From positions 1-38,678 of IMG/VR virus record IMGVR_UViG_3300020438_000105: a DNA stretch of 38,678 nt; one strand, 5' to 3'. Numbering within the stretch: the first letter of the stretch is position 1; each line of letters starts with the position of its first letter. Below are positions 1 through 10,089 of the stretch, one piece after another. This DNA is from a virus. Both the position numbers and the translations under genes were made by a program. The notes beneath the pieces are model-generated. The model searched no databases, was not told the origin of the DNA, and worked only from the letters and a program-made list of their open reading frames with translations.

Positions 1-2
1 TA

Positions 3-1547
3 TCTAATACAGTATATCAAATGCTTTCACTTGGTAGTGATAGAACTATAGACGATTATGGTGGAGTAAATAAAGATTACTGGAGACTAAATCTTGCAAC
101 TCCTGGCTCTAGTACAGATGGTGGAAGTTCAGCACATGCATACGGTACATTAATATTCTCTGGTGTAACTGGAAGTAATACAACATATGCTGATAGGATG
201 GCAATAACAGCAGGTGGTAATGTTGGTATAAACGAAACAAATCCAGATTCCAGATTACATATTACTGGTACTGATGGAGGTTGGGATAAACATATTACCC
301 TTGAACATGATGGAAGTGATATAGGTAAAATTATAGTTGATACTGATGGTATGAAGTTTAGAAACATGAGCAGTGGCAATGGTTTCTACTTTAGAGATAG
401 TTCAAACAATACCGATGTGGTCATAGATTCATCGGGCCAGGTTGGTATAGGAGTAGGTAGTAATCCGGGACAAAAATTAGATGTAGCTGGTATCATAAGA
501 AGTTACTCTACAAGTCCACAAGTTAGAATACACACATCATCTGGTACGGGAACTGGTTATTTAGTCTTTGGAGATTCTGCAGATGATGATGTAGGTCAAA
601 TTTATTATAGTCATGCCAACGAAGAAATGGTATTTAAAGTTGGTACTGATACTAAGATGATTATTAAATCCAATAATTCGATTGTCCTTGGTAATCGTAT
701 ATTAGATTTTAATACAGATGGTGGTGTATCTACTCAACCACAATTTATTGGCGATCGATCAACAACAGACTTAAACAGTAGAGCATTTACTAATGAAGGT
801 GGGTTCTCATATACTACTTTTGATAGTACTACTAGTAATAAACCATCACATAGTAGTAATAATGCAAATGGTCTTATTACATTAAATTCACATGGTGGAT
901 CATATAATCATCAATTAGCATTTACAAATTTAGGTAATATAGCTCATAGAAAAAGAGATGGGGGTGGTTTTTCTTCTTGGTATAATTTAATTACAGATGC
1001 AGCTCCTAATGCTCCAAGTATTACATCTACAACAGTAGTAAATGAAACAATTGAAATTGTATTTGCTGCTTCAACAAGTGCCAACCAAGATACTGCAACT
1101 TCATATGAAGTCTGGAGTGATGGTGGTACTGGAGACTTTTCATTAATTGCTAGAATTCCTTATAATGATATTGCATCTTCAATGAGTGTAATAGATTCAT
1201 CATTTGATGATAGTGGAACTATTGCGTATAGAGTATATGCAATTAAACATGGGGTATATTCAACTGCAGCAACTACTACTAGGTCATTTACTATGCCGGC
1301 TCTTGATGTTTCAACTATGTCGGTAGTACCAGATACGAATTCGTTTAAAATACAATATAACTTACCTAATACAAGATTTTTGGATCATGTTGAAATTTAT
1401 ATGGATGCAGAGGCCTCAAGTAGTAATTTAGCTAGGTCAGGGGCCTCACTTGTTTATAGTGGTAAAAACCCATCTTATTGTTATAGTATAAGTAGTAGTG
1501 ATATGGCAAAATATCATCAATTTTGGGTGGAGTGTGTAAGTGTCTAA
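3..1547 (+). CDS. Tail fiber-like protein, 5' truncated by window edge
   Basis: Probable receptor-binding or fiber-associated virion protein. The frame is open to the window edge with no stop upstream of the ATG at 21, so I treat it as the 3' part of a longer gene. The N-terminal half has beta-rich fiber repeats (GNVGINETNP followed by LHITG; QVGIGVGSNPGQKLDVAG) that recur in the giant fiber at 3433. A middle stretch near residues 285-330 ends in SSWYNLIT, which resembles knob-type fiber domains. The last about 175 residues look like two fibronectin-III-like domains (PNAPSITSTTV, then alternating beta strands to AYRVYAIKHG). Its stop overlaps the GTG of the next small gene. Fiber role is inferred from composition and repeats; the exact protein is not recognised. 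Confidence 0.7.
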   Translation, partial: SNTVYQMLSLGSDRTIDDYGGVNKDYWRLNLATPGSSTDGGSSAHAYGTLIFSGVTGSNTTYADRMAITAGGNVGINETNPDSRLHITGTDGGWDKHITLEHDGSDIGKIIVDTDGMKFRNMSSGNGFYFRDSSNNTDVVIDSSGQVGIGVGSNPGQKLDVAGIIRSYSTSPQVRIHTSSGTGTGYLVFGDSADDDVGQIYYSHANEEMVFKVGTDTKMIIKSNNSIVLGNRILDFNTDGGVSTQPQFIGDRSTTDLNSRAFTNEGGFSYTTFDSTTSNKPSHSSNNANGLITLNSHGGSYNHQLAFTNLGNIAHRKRDGGGFSSWYNLITDAAPNAPSITSTTVVNETIEIVFAASTSANQDTATSYEVWSDGGTGDFSLIARIPYNDIASSMSVIDSSFDDSGTIAYRVYAIKHGVYSTAATTTRSFTMPALDVSTMSVVPDTNSFKIQYNLPNTRFLDHVEIYMDAEASSSNLARSGASLVYSGKNPSYCYSISSSDMAKYHQFWVECVSV

Positions 1548-1707
1548 TATAGAAACTATAGATTTGGCCTATTGGGAAGCTAGAAAAACTGACTATGAGG
1601 AGTGTATAGAGCAAGAACTTGCTATGGAAAATCCTGATGATACTTTAATATCATTATTAAGAGAACATATAGAAGAATGTATAAGAGAAATCGATGTCAG
1701 AGATTAA
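1540..1707 (+). CDS. Small 55-aa protein of unknown function, GTG start
   Basis: A short gene squeezed between two structural genes. GTG at 1540 directly follows an in-frame TAA (1537-1539), so it is the only long start. A GGTGGAG stretch at about 1526-1532 can serve as ribosome binding site. It overlaps the fiber stop by 8 nt and the next gene start (1694) by 14 nt, the tight packing expected of a translationally coupled gene. The product starts (V/M)SNIETIDLAYWEARK, is acidic and predicted helical, has two cysteines each in an EEC context, and ends IREIDVRD. No domain is recognised. Its place in a fiber operon suggests an assembly helper, but that is only inference. Confidence 0.6.
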   Translation: MSNIETIDLAYWEARKTDYEECIEQELAMENPDDTLISLLREHIEECIREIDVRD

Positions 1708-3433
1708 GAACACAAAATTAGAAAGAAGTAATTTATTAACTATTACTGGTGCTTTGATGAGTGAGGCCAATGGTATGTGCTGTATTGTCCCAGTTCAAAA
1801 AGCTGGACTTTCTAATACTACTACAAGTAGTAGTTCAGGGGAATATGATGGTGGAGATAGAGTTATTGGCTTAGGTGCATATGGAGTTGATGGAGACTTA
1901 TTACTAACAACTGGTTGGGGTGATGGTTGTGCGATTCGTAGAATCAATAACGATGGGTCCATGACAAAATTATACCATGATAACAATGCACTTATGAGAG
2001 ATACATCATCTACATATAACCATATTAACTCAATGGCCTTTCATGCTGCATCAAGTCAAATTTGTTTAACAACACACAATGTTAATGGTTATTCAATGAT
2101 TGACTATAGTGATATAAAAGATACAAGTACAAGTACAAATAATGTTGTTAATACGAGACCGTCATCGCAATATGTTTTTGACGATGGTACTGTAAGAATT
2201 GATAGGTCTGGTTTGTATTATTGTAGTGGAACAGTTACAGCTGGAGATTGGTTATATATATTAGATTATGACGCAACACATTATTGTCAAATTCCAAGAA
2301 GAAAATGGACAGATGGAACAGAAGAATTACTATCTGGTAAAACTGGTTCAAGTGATTTATATTCAGGTAGCGCTGTAATTGACAGAAATGGTTATCGTGG
2401 ATATATTGCATATGATGAAATAAATGATAGAGTGTTTTATAATTTTTATTATAATGGTAACTTTGTTGTTGTTGATGACGCGTCAACAGCAAACCCAAAA
2501 ATTATATGGTGTGACCTAGGAGATGCTGGGGCCGGTGATGATGGATATGAAAATGGTGTATTTGTTCCAGATCCTACAAATTATCCAAATAAAATAGTTA
2601 TTGGGGCAAATGGTAGACACGTGTATGTTGATATTACTCCATGTTTATCAGGAAATGCACCTACAATTATAAAAACATATTGGACTGATAATGCCTCTAA
2701 CGGCCAGGGAATTGCTCCTGGTATTTTATTTAGAGCAGGAACTAATAGACAGACTTCAAGTAATAGTGCAGATTGGATAGATAAAATGCCTGGTTACCCA
2801 AATTATATGCCTATTTGTTCTGACCGTGGTAAAATGACCATGGGTGGTTGGATAGATTTTGATAACGATAATATTGTTGCACCAATGCGACATGAAAGTA
2901 GAACAGAAGATACCACAACAGGTGGAAGAGGTGCTACATATTACGCTGATTACTGTAATCCAATGTTTAGAATGAAATCAGCAAACGGAACAAAATGGTG
3001 GGTAAAAACTGCTTATGGTGGTAATGGTCATTCATTTAAAGTTTGGTCAGATACATACGGAAATCAACTAATAGGAAACTGGTCTGTTGAGTTTGGAACA
3101 TTTCAAATGACGAATACAAGTCAAAATATTGATTTTGTTCACGTTGCTACTCATGATCATTTTGTTACTGGTGGTCATTCACTATCAATGGTAGTAAGTA
3201 ATAATAATGGAACTACATATGAAAGTTACACTGCGAATAGTGTGCATACTTTCTCAAGTTCTGGTACTCAATTAAGAGTAAAATATATTGCCACTGGAGG
3301 TCCAGATAAGGCACCATATAAAATGTCATTTGACAAAGATCAAGTAACATACGGAATATTATACACAGGTTTAACAACATCTGATATTCCAACAAAAATT
3401 GTAAGAAGAAAAATTAGAGGGAGAAAAAGTTAA
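1694..3433 (+). CDS. Putative virion-associated protein, 579 aa
   Basis: Unrecognised protein in the fiber operon. Glycine-, serine- and asparagine-rich with many short beta-strand-like segments and frequent D-G turns (for example GLGAYGVDGDLLLTTGWGDG near residues 60-80), consistent with a beta-propeller or beta-sandwich surface protein. No signal peptide or membrane segment is visible. The C-terminus is basic (IVRRKIRGRKS). The start lies inside the preceding small gene and the stop overlaps the ATG of the giant fiber gene as TAATG, so the genes are translationally coupled. A structural or receptor-binding role is inferred from neighbours and composition only. Confidence 0.6.
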   Translation: MSEIKNTKLERSNLLTITGALMSEANGMCCIVPVQKAGLSNTTTSSSSGEYDGGDRVIGLGAYGVDGDLLLTTGWGDGCAIRRINNDGSMTKLYHDNNALMRDTSSTYNHINSMAFHAASSQICLTTHNVNGYSMIDYSDIKDTSTSTNNVVNTRPSSQYVFDDGTVRIDRSGLYYCSGTVTAGDWLYILDYDATHYCQIPRRKWTDGTEELLSGKTGSSDLYSGSAVIDRNGYRGYIAYDEINDRVFYNFYYNGNFVVVDDASTANPKIIWCDLGDAGAGDDGYENGVFVPDPTNYPNKIVIGANGRHVYVDITPCLSGNAPTIIKTYWTDNASNGQGIAPGILFRAGTNRQTSSNSADWIDKMPGYPNYMPICSDRGKMTMGGWIDFDNDNIVAPMRHESRTEDTTTGGRGATYYADYCNPMFRMKSANGTKWWVKTAYGGNGHSFKVWSDTYGNQLIGNWSVEFGTFQMTNTSQNIDFVHVATHDHFVTGGHSLSMVVSNNNGTTYESYTANSVHTFSSSGTQLRVKYIATGGPDKAPYKMSFDKDQVTYGILYTGLTTSDIPTKIVRRKIRGRKS

Positions 3434-6400
3434 TGGCTACAGTTGCAGGTTCATTAAGGAACAAAGTATTAGTATTAGATGATTTAACAACAGGTGATTT
3501 GACTGTAACGGGTGCATTAACTCTTAGCGGTACAGCCACCCAAATAAATTCAACTAATACAACAATAAGTGATCATTTAATAGAATTAGGATCAGGATTA
3601 ACTAATGCAAATACAAATGATCTTGGTTTAATTTTAGAAAGAGGGTCAACCGGTAATAATGTATTTATTGGTTGGGACGAAAGTGCAGATAAAGTAGTAG
3701 TTGCTACTACAACTGCGGTTGGTACAGCAACTGGTAATTTAACATTAGCAGCTGCTAACTTCCAAGCTGCAGATATTAGTATGTCAACAGGAGCATCATC
3801 TGGAAAGTTTGCTGTTATGTCATCTGCTGTTCATGGCTCTTATGATTTCTATAATAATGGAACATCTTATTTTAATGGAGATGTGGAAGTAAATGCAGAA
3901 TTCAAAATAAGTAGTTCATCTTCTTATATAACCCATTTTAATTACCTAGATGGTGGAAATAATATTATTTCTCAAGCCAATGGTGGTTCGACTGCAATTA
4001 GAAATAGTAATGGTAATTTATTTAGTATTGGTTCAAACGGAAGCATAACATCTACTGGTTTAGACCATACCTTTTATTCAGGTGCAACTGATATTGATTT
4101 TTCTATTGGAAGAGATGCAACACAAGCACTTCATATAAATGTAGATGACGGAAATATTAAACTAACAGCTGACCAAGATGCAGATGCTAATGGTACACAT
4201 GAGTTTATATTAGATAGAACATTTGATGGAACAGGTGCCAATAATTTTGAAGTAAGAAAAGCCGGCAGTATGCAAATGCGATTAGACACAAACTCTAATG
4301 CAACATTCACGGGCTCGATTACATCAAATGCTACATCAGGTAGTAGTTTTTATGGTATAACTTTAACAAGAAGTAGTACTGGTATTACAACACCAGACCT
4401 TTGGGGTAGTAATAATACTCTTGTCTTAGGTACATCTTCGAGTGAAGAAGTAATTGGAATGGCTGGTTCTAATGCTACTTTCTATGGTGATATATATGCC
4501 AAAGATAGTGATTCAACTACTGATCCTACAATATCATTTGTTGGTCATACAGATTCTGGACTGAGTATGTCTGTTTCTGGTGGCGCTGATCAGTTAAGTG
4601 TTATTACCGATGGAACGCGCAGAGGATACATTAATAGCGCAGGTATTACTTCAGCTTCTAATGTTTATACATCTGGTGGTGGCAATTTTAGAAACTATGG
4701 TAGCCCTTGGATAGCTAGTACAGGTGTAACAGGAAATGGATTTTCTTTCTTAAATAGTGTCGATGGTACACCAATGACAATAAGTTCTACAGGTACTGTT
4801 ACTGCAACAGCTGATATGAGAGCTCCGATATTCTATGATTCTTCAAACACAGATTTTTATGTTGACCCTGTAGGTAGTTCAAAACTATACGGAACATTAT
4901 ACTTAGGTCATACTAATTCACAATCAGGTAATTTAGCAATTTATGATACTGGTAATAATTATTTAGATTTTAAATCTACTGGTGCCAATGCGTTTTCAAT
5001 GGATATGGCCGGAACTGGTTCTGTTGGTCAACTTACATTTAATGATTTTAATGTTGATGTTACAGGTCATCTACAACACTTTGGAACTTTATATTCAAGG
5101 GCAAATTTACAAGTATTAAATGCAGCTTCAAATGGTTGGAATACTTGGGCTACTAGAAATAATGGCACATTTGATTTAACTGTAGGAAGTGTTACTTCCG
5201 TAGGAAACTCAGTATTTACTGGAAGTGGTACTTCTGGAAATGCCTTTGAAATTAAAAGAGGTGCAAATTCTCAACAACAAGCATTTAGAGTTCAGAACAG
5301 TGGTGAAGTTATAGTATCAAGTAATTACTTATATTGCACACATACTGGTGTTGCATTTTACGCACAGGGCGCTGCTGTATTTAGAGGTGGTATTACAAAC
5401 GATGGTGGTAATGATTTATCAATAACATCACCTACTGCAGCAATTGATTTTAATAATAAAACCTTAACAGATGTAGCTGGAGTAGATGTAGATAATGCAG
5501 GATTTGTTTCATTCTATGGTAATGGTTCAAGAGACCACTCAATAGGTGCAGTAGGTGATGATGATATTAGAATTAACTCGTATGGTTCTATATTCCTTAG
5601 TCTTGATTCAAATGGTAATAACGATTCGGCTGCAGACTTTAAAATTGTAAAACACGCTGGTGGAACAAGTAGTTGGGCTAATAACCAAGAATTACTTTGT
5701 TTGAGAGGTGATAATAGTAATGGTGATTTAACTATTGGTGGTAGCTTTGGTTTAAGTGATCAACCATATTACGCAAAACTAGCTATTCCTGGAACAGAAG
5801 CAGCATGGGGTGGTAATGGTACTACAACAGGTGCAGTAGTTATTGATCTACCTGGAACATTAACTAATTACGATATGTTATATTTAGAGATAGATGTCTT
5901 TGAATATAATGGTAAAGGTGGATCAAAAATTATTATTGGTACACATAACTGGAACTCAGGTGCTAACAGCAATACAAGTAGTACAATGTGGCATAATACC
6001 GATGTGAGAATCGTTGGTAGATTTGATAAAGAGATTTATTTTGGCTGGAGAAACGATGGAACAAATAATCGAAGAGTTATTGTTTTAGGTAATCATACAT
6101 CATCATGGTCATATGCTACAGTTCACGTAGGTAAAGTATCAGGTGCAACTGATTTTTATACTGCAGCTATAGATTACACAGGAAATTGGAATATAACACA
6201 AACTACAAGTTCAAGTTTTTATACTAAGAGTCCTACAACAGATTTTAATGGCTCTGATAAAAGAACAATGAGAGTTCATAGAGCCATGCATGCAAATAGA
6301 GTGTACGCTGACTCTGATATGAGAGCTCCTCATTATTACGATTTAGATAACACTTCATATTATACAAATCCAGCCTCTACTTCACACATGAATGCTATCG

Positions 6401-9400
6401 CTCTTGCGGATGGTATTTATCATAAAGATGATCTTGATACTTCTATTAATTTTACAGGAAATGAACAAGATTTCTTAGTAGGTGGTGTAACGGCCTTACA
6501 TATGGATTCGAGTAGACTTAATATAAATCCAAATGCAGGTAATTATGATTTTAGAGTTTCAGGAGATAGTGAAACTAATCTTATTTATGCAGATGCAAGT
6601 GCTGATAGAGTTGGTATTGGAACAAGTGCTCCAAGTAACTTATTAAGTCTCAAAGGTCTGGGCAATAATTGGAACACTAGTCCAGCTATGAAGCTTTGGG
6701 ACGCCCAATATAGTCAAGGTTGGTATGTTGGTACCGCAAACAACCAGGCTTCAGGAGACTACTATATAAGATCGGTTACTTCAGAGTCAGCTTATCCTGT
6801 CGCAGCTAATCAACAATTTACTATTAAACAAAACGGCAATGTAGGTATTGGAACAATTGCTCCATTACAGAAGTTAGACGTCCGTGGTGGTAATATATTT
6901 GTTGGTGGATATGGTGGTGGTGTTGATTATGGTATGATATTTAGTCCAGCTGATGGATCATCATACTGGAACATTTATAATGATACTGGTGGAGAGTTAG
7001 CCTTTTGTAGAAATCTTACTATTGGTACCAGTGAAATGGCTAGGTTTGATAGTGCTGGTTATCTTGGTATTGGAACAGCTGATCCGCAAAAGAAATTACA
7101 CATAAGTGGTGTTGGTAATACTGACGGTATTAAGATTCAAGGTACTGGAGCAAATACATCTTTAATCATTGAAAATGATGCTACTAACGGAGTCCCATGG
7201 AATATTTCTTCTACTGGTGGTGGACATGGTCACGGCGATGGAAGTTTACAGTTTGGAGTATCCTTTGCATTTCCAAAGGTAAAATTTGAAAGTAACGGAA
7301 ACGTTGCCATTGGTGCGCTTACTCCAGAAAAAAATCTTACAATAGGTGGTGCACAGGCCGAAGGTATTCAGTTTAACTATGATACTACAAACAGCTATAG
7401 AAATCAGATACTAAATTATTGGAATTCTAATGCTGATACACGTATGGACTTTAATATTGCAAGAACTAGTGGTGCTACTCCTGCGACAATTATGTCCGTT
7501 GGTTATAACTCAAATGTTGGAATTGGAACAACTACTCCAGGGTCATTGCTGGATGTCGCTGGTGAGATAAGAGGTACTATTCTTAAGGATAGAGATAACA
7601 CTGGTTATTACTTAGACCCTAGCAGTACTAGTAACTTAAATACTGTTGGTGTGGGTAAGCTACTGATAGATGGTAAGCAAGTACTTGATATGAACAGTAA
7701 TAGTACAGAAAGAGGACCATGGAATCCTATTGTTACTTCTCTTAGACATTCTGGCCGACAACTATATGGAGACGAAGACTTCTCTGATGGTACTAACAGT
7801 GTTAACGTATATAATAATGCTGGTGGTGGTGTAGTTACACATACACGTGAAGATGCAACTACAAACTCAGGCGGAAATGCACCTAATTCTTCTGGAAAGG
7901 TAATAAGAATTAATCATAATGGTGGAACATCATCTCCAGGGTTTGGTGGATTTTATCAGACTATTCCTTCAGAAGATAATCATACCTTTGTGCAAATTTT
8001 CCAAGCTAAATTACCAGTAGGTAAGAGTGTAGTTATTGCAGAAAATTCTCAAGGTAGTAATGCAACTTCATACTTCCTTACAAATACTGCTGGTACAGGT
8101 AAATGGGAATGGTACGCTAGGGTATCACATTGTGGAGTTTCTGGCAACTTCCATGGCGGTGGTCATATATATGTATCTGGTGGTTCTGGAAACTTTAATT
8201 GGTATCTTGCAAGTTGTACTTGTTATGACGTAACAGAAAGCCATCAACTATTTAATAGACAATTTATAGCTGCTATGGACATGAGAGCTCCAATCTTCTA
8301 TGATTCAAATGATACGAATTATTATATAGATGCACATGGCACAAGTCAGTTAAACTCTTTAGTAGTTAATAGCTCTTTAGATGTTAATGAAAATGTCACA
8401 CTTGCAAAAAGCGGAAATGGCCGTGGAGTATTTTTAAACTATAATACTTCAAATTCTTATAGAGGATATCACGATTGGAGAACTTTACAATTTGGTAATA
8501 ACGGTGCTAATAATGTTCTCTTTGGAAACACCTCTGCAAATGGTTATGGAAGATTCTATACAAATGCTACGGCAATAAGTCAAACAGGTGGGGTTTCAGG
8601 CACACTTACGATGCAAATGTTGGCTGATGGAACTGTAGAAATGGCCAAAGTTGCTCCTATTACATCACAAATTAATTTTACAGGTGCAGCTGATGGTACT
8701 TTCTCCTTTACAAATGCTGGAGGTGGTTCTGCTCATTATACAAACCGTGCAGGTAGAGTACTTACATCAAACTCAAGTGGTTGGCATCAAGATGGTGAAG
8801 ACCCGGTTATATCAATTGTAGATAGCCATACTGGTACTGACCTTGATAGTGCTGGTATTGGTCTTTACATGCACAATGAGCAAAGCACAAATAGTGCATA
8901 TTCTCCAGGAATCTTATTTGGGTCGAAATCAAATAGCGGCGGCTATAATAGTATGTATGGCGCTATCTATGGAAGAAAAACCGGACAAGGGCCAGATTCA
9001 AACTGGAATGCTGGAGAAATGCATTTCTTTACAGTTGATGCATCGACTTCTAGTTATGTTACATCAACGCCTGATTTAACACTTAAAAATCATGGTACAG
9101 CTATTGTGAAAAACGATGTTCGAACTCCTATAGTATATGATAGTGATAATACTTCTTATTATTTTAATGGTGCTACAACTGGAACTAGTTTAAGTCTTGC
9201 TGGGTCCTCCTTAGCGCAAAATTATAATGTTATCGCAGGGGCAGGTAATGCTCTTAAATTCTGGAATGGAAGTACATCATATCAAATTACAATGGCAAGT
9301 CAAGGTAGTGCTGGATATGGTAGAATAGCTGGAGAAACTACTTCCGATTATAATATGTACTTTAGAATGAATGGAGGCACAAATAGAGGATTTGTATTTC

Positions 9401-10044
9401 AGAACGGACCTTCAACCAATGTTGCGGGTATAGATGCATCTGGGAATGCAAGATTTACAGGACACTTAGATATAGGTAGCAGTAAAAATTATAAGATTAA
9501 TAATATTGCAGTTATTGGTAAATCTAGTACAACATTAAGAATAGGTGATATAGATGAAAATGATGAGTGGGGAACTGTAGATATTCTTGCCATGGCTGGT
9601 ACAGGTAGAGTATATATTGCTGATGGTGAAATATTCTTTAATGGAACAAGTAATTCAAGTGCCGGATTTAAAATGATTGGAACAACTGGTGCCTTCCATG
9701 CAAATAATGATATAATAGCATATTCATCTACTTTAACGGCCTCTGATGGTAGATTAAAAGAAAATGTTAGACCTATAGAATCTTCACTTAATAAGATACT
9801 AACACTTGATGGTGTTAAATTTGATTGGAAAGATAAAGATAAACCAAATGATCAATTAGGGTTTATTGCACAAGATGTAGAAAAAGTATTGCCTGAAGTC
9901 GTAAATGAAATTGAAAATGGACTTGGAGATTACGATGGACATAAGGTTGTTAATTATCAGGCAGTTGTACCAGTCTTAGTAGAGGCTATTAAAGAGTTAA
10001 AAGCAGAAATTGATGAACTAAAAGAGCAATTAAAGAAAAAATAG
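3433..10044 (+). CDS. Giant tail fiber protein with C-terminal peptidase S74 chaperone domain
   Basis: Long fiber of 2203 residues. The N-terminus (DLTTGDLTVTGALTLSG, then NTTISDHLIELGSG and FIGWDES near residue 80) is the type seen in marine phage fibers. The shaft carries repeated GIGT-x-x-P-x-x-x-L-x-V units (residues about 1055-1375) and five copies of a DMRAP-x-x-YD-x-x-N-x-x-YY motif. A glycine-rich globular insert lies at about 1450-1600. The last 100 residues are an intramolecular chaperone of the S74 family: Ser2104 and Lys2109 in SDGRLKEN form the expected Ser-Lys dyad, followed by LGFIAQDVEKVLPEVV and a C-terminal coiled coil (IKELKAEIDELKEQL). In this family the domain helps trimerisation and then cleaves itself off before the Ser. 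Host recognition role is inferred. Confidence 0.88.
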   Translation: MATVAGSLRNKVLVLDDLTTGDLTVTGALTLSGTATQINSTNTTISDHLIELGSGLTNANTNDLGLILERGSTGNNVFIGWDESADKVVVATTTAVGTATGNLTLAAANFQAADISMSTGASSGKFAVMSSAVHGSYDFYNNGTSYFNGDVEVNAEFKISSSSSYITHFNYLDGGNNIISQANGGSTAIRNSNGNLFSIGSNGSITSTGLDHTFYSGATDIDFSIGRDATQALHINVDDGNIKLTADQDADANGTHEFILDRTFDGTGANNFEVRKAGSMQMRLDTNSNATFTGSITSNATSGSSFYGITLTRSSTGITTPDLWGSNNTLVLGTSSSEEVIGMAGSNATFYGDIYAKDSDSTTDPTISFVGHTDSGLSMSVSGGADQLSVITDGTRRGYINSAGITSASNVYTSGGGNFRNYGSPWIASTGVTGNGFSFLNSVDGTPMTISSTGTVTATADMRAPIFYDSSNTDFYVDPVGSSKLYGTLYLGHTNSQSGNLAIYDTGNNYLDFKSTGANAFSMDMAGTGSVGQLTFNDFNVDVTGHLQHFGTLYSRANLQVLNAASNGWNTWATRNNGTFDLTVGSVTSVGNSVFTGSGTSGNAFEIKRGANSQQQAFRVQNSGEVIVSSNYLYCTHTGVAFYAQGAAVFRGGITNDGGNDLSITSPTAAIDFNNKTLTDVAGVDVDNAGFVSFYGNGSRDHSIGAVGDDDIRINSYGSIFLSLDSNGNNDSAADFKIVKHAGGTSSWANNQELLCLRGDNSNGDLTIGGSFGLSDQPYYAKLAIPGTEAAWGGNGTTTGAVVIDLPGTLTNYDMLYLEIDVFEYNGKGGSKIIIGTHNWNSGANSNTSSTMWHNTDVRIVGRFDKEIYFGWRNDGTNNRRVIVLGNHTSSWSYATVHVGKVSGATDFYTAAIDYTGNWNITQTTSSSFYTKSPTTDFNGSDKRTMRVHRAMHANRVYADSDMRAPHYYDLDNTSYYTNPASTSHMNAIALADGIYHKDDLDTSINFTGNEQDFLVGGVTALHMDSSRLNINPNAGNYDFRVSGDSETNLIYADASADRVGIGTSAPSNLLSLKGLGNNWNTSPAMKLWDAQYSQGWYVGTANNQASGDYYIRSVTSESAYPVAANQQFTIKQNGNVGIGTIAPLQKLDVRGGNIFVGGYGGGVDYGMIFSPADGSSYWNIYNDTGGELAFCRNLTIGTSEMARFDSAGYLGIGTADPQKKLHISGVGNTDGIKIQGTGANTSLIIENDATNGVPWNISSTGGGHGHGDGSLQFGVSFAFPKVKFESNGNVAIGALTPEKNLTIGGAQAEGIQFNYDTTNSYRNQILNYWNSNADTRMDFNIARTSGATPATIMSVGYNSNVGIGTTTPGSLLDVAGEIRGTILKDRDNTGYYLDPSSTSNLNTVGVGKLLIDGKQVLDMNSNSTERGPWNPIVTSLRHSGRQLYGDEDFSDGTNSVNVYNNAGGGVVTHTREDATTNSGGNAPNSSGKVIRINHNGGTSSPGFGGFYQTIPSEDNHTFVQIFQAKLPVGKSVVIAENSQGSNATSYFLTNTAGTGKWEWYARVSHCGVSGNFHGGGHIYVSGGSGNFNWYLASCTCYDVTESHQLFNRQFIAAMDMRAPIFYDSNDTNYYIDAHGTSQLNSLVVNSSLDVNENVTLAKSGNGRGVFLNYNTSNSYRGYHDWRTLQFGNNGANNVLFGNTSANGYGRFYTNATAISQTGGVSGTLTMQMLADGTVEMAKVAPITSQINFTGAADGTFSFTNAGGGSAHYTNRAGRVLTSNSSGWHQDGEDPVISIVDSHTGTDLDSAGIGLYMHNEQSTNSAYSPGILFGSKSNSGGYNSMYGAIYGRKTGQGPDSNWNAGEMHFFTVDASTSSYVTSTPDLTLKNHGTAIVKNDVRTPIVYDSDNTSYYFNGATTGTSLSLAGSSLAQNYNVIAGAGNALKFWNGSTSYQITMASQGSAGYGRIAGETTSDYNMYFRMNGGTNRGFVFQNGPSTNVAGIDASGNARFTGHLDIGSSKNYKINNIAVIGKSSTTLRIGDIDENDEWGTVDILAMAGTGRVYIADGEIFFNGTSNSSAGFKMIGTTGAFHANNDIIAYSSTLTASDGRLKENVRPIESSLNKILTLDGVKFDWKDKDKPNDQLGFIAQDVEKVLPEVVNEIENGLGDYDGHKVVNYQAVVPVLVEAIKELKAEIDELKEQLKKK
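4810..9171 (+). repeat. Five dispersed copies of a DMRAP-YD-YY motif in the fiber
   Basis: Five coding repeats at about 4810-4872, 6315-6377, 7586-7624, 8275-8337 and 9112-9171. The shared pattern is D-(M/V)-R-(A/T)-P, two residues, YD, two or three residues, N-T-x-(Y/F)-Y and often x-D/N-P; the third copy has only the RDNTGYYLDP part. They are separated by hundreds of residues and probably mark boundaries between shaft modules. The nucleotide sequences have diverged, so these are old protein-level repeats rather than recent DNA duplications. Confidence 0.7.
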
Positions 10045-10045
10045 T

Positions 10046-10053
10046 TATAAATA
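10046..10053 (+). promoter_or_regulatory. T4-type late promoter TATAAATA
   Basis: Exact match to the T4 late promoter element, lying in the 45-bp gap between the fiber gene and the 123-aa gene. It would drive the 10090-16219 unit (neck, terminase, RimK-like). The downstream leader has a strong AAGGAGG ribosome binding site. Confidence 0.8.
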
Positions 10054-10089
10054 GTATAGTAATATAAACACCTTGAAGGAGGACATATA

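Noticed and set aside
8036-9079. Two + strand frames of 65 and 78 codons inside the giant fiber gene
   Set aside because: They are out-of-frame shadows of the fiber, with no binding sites and no recognisable products.
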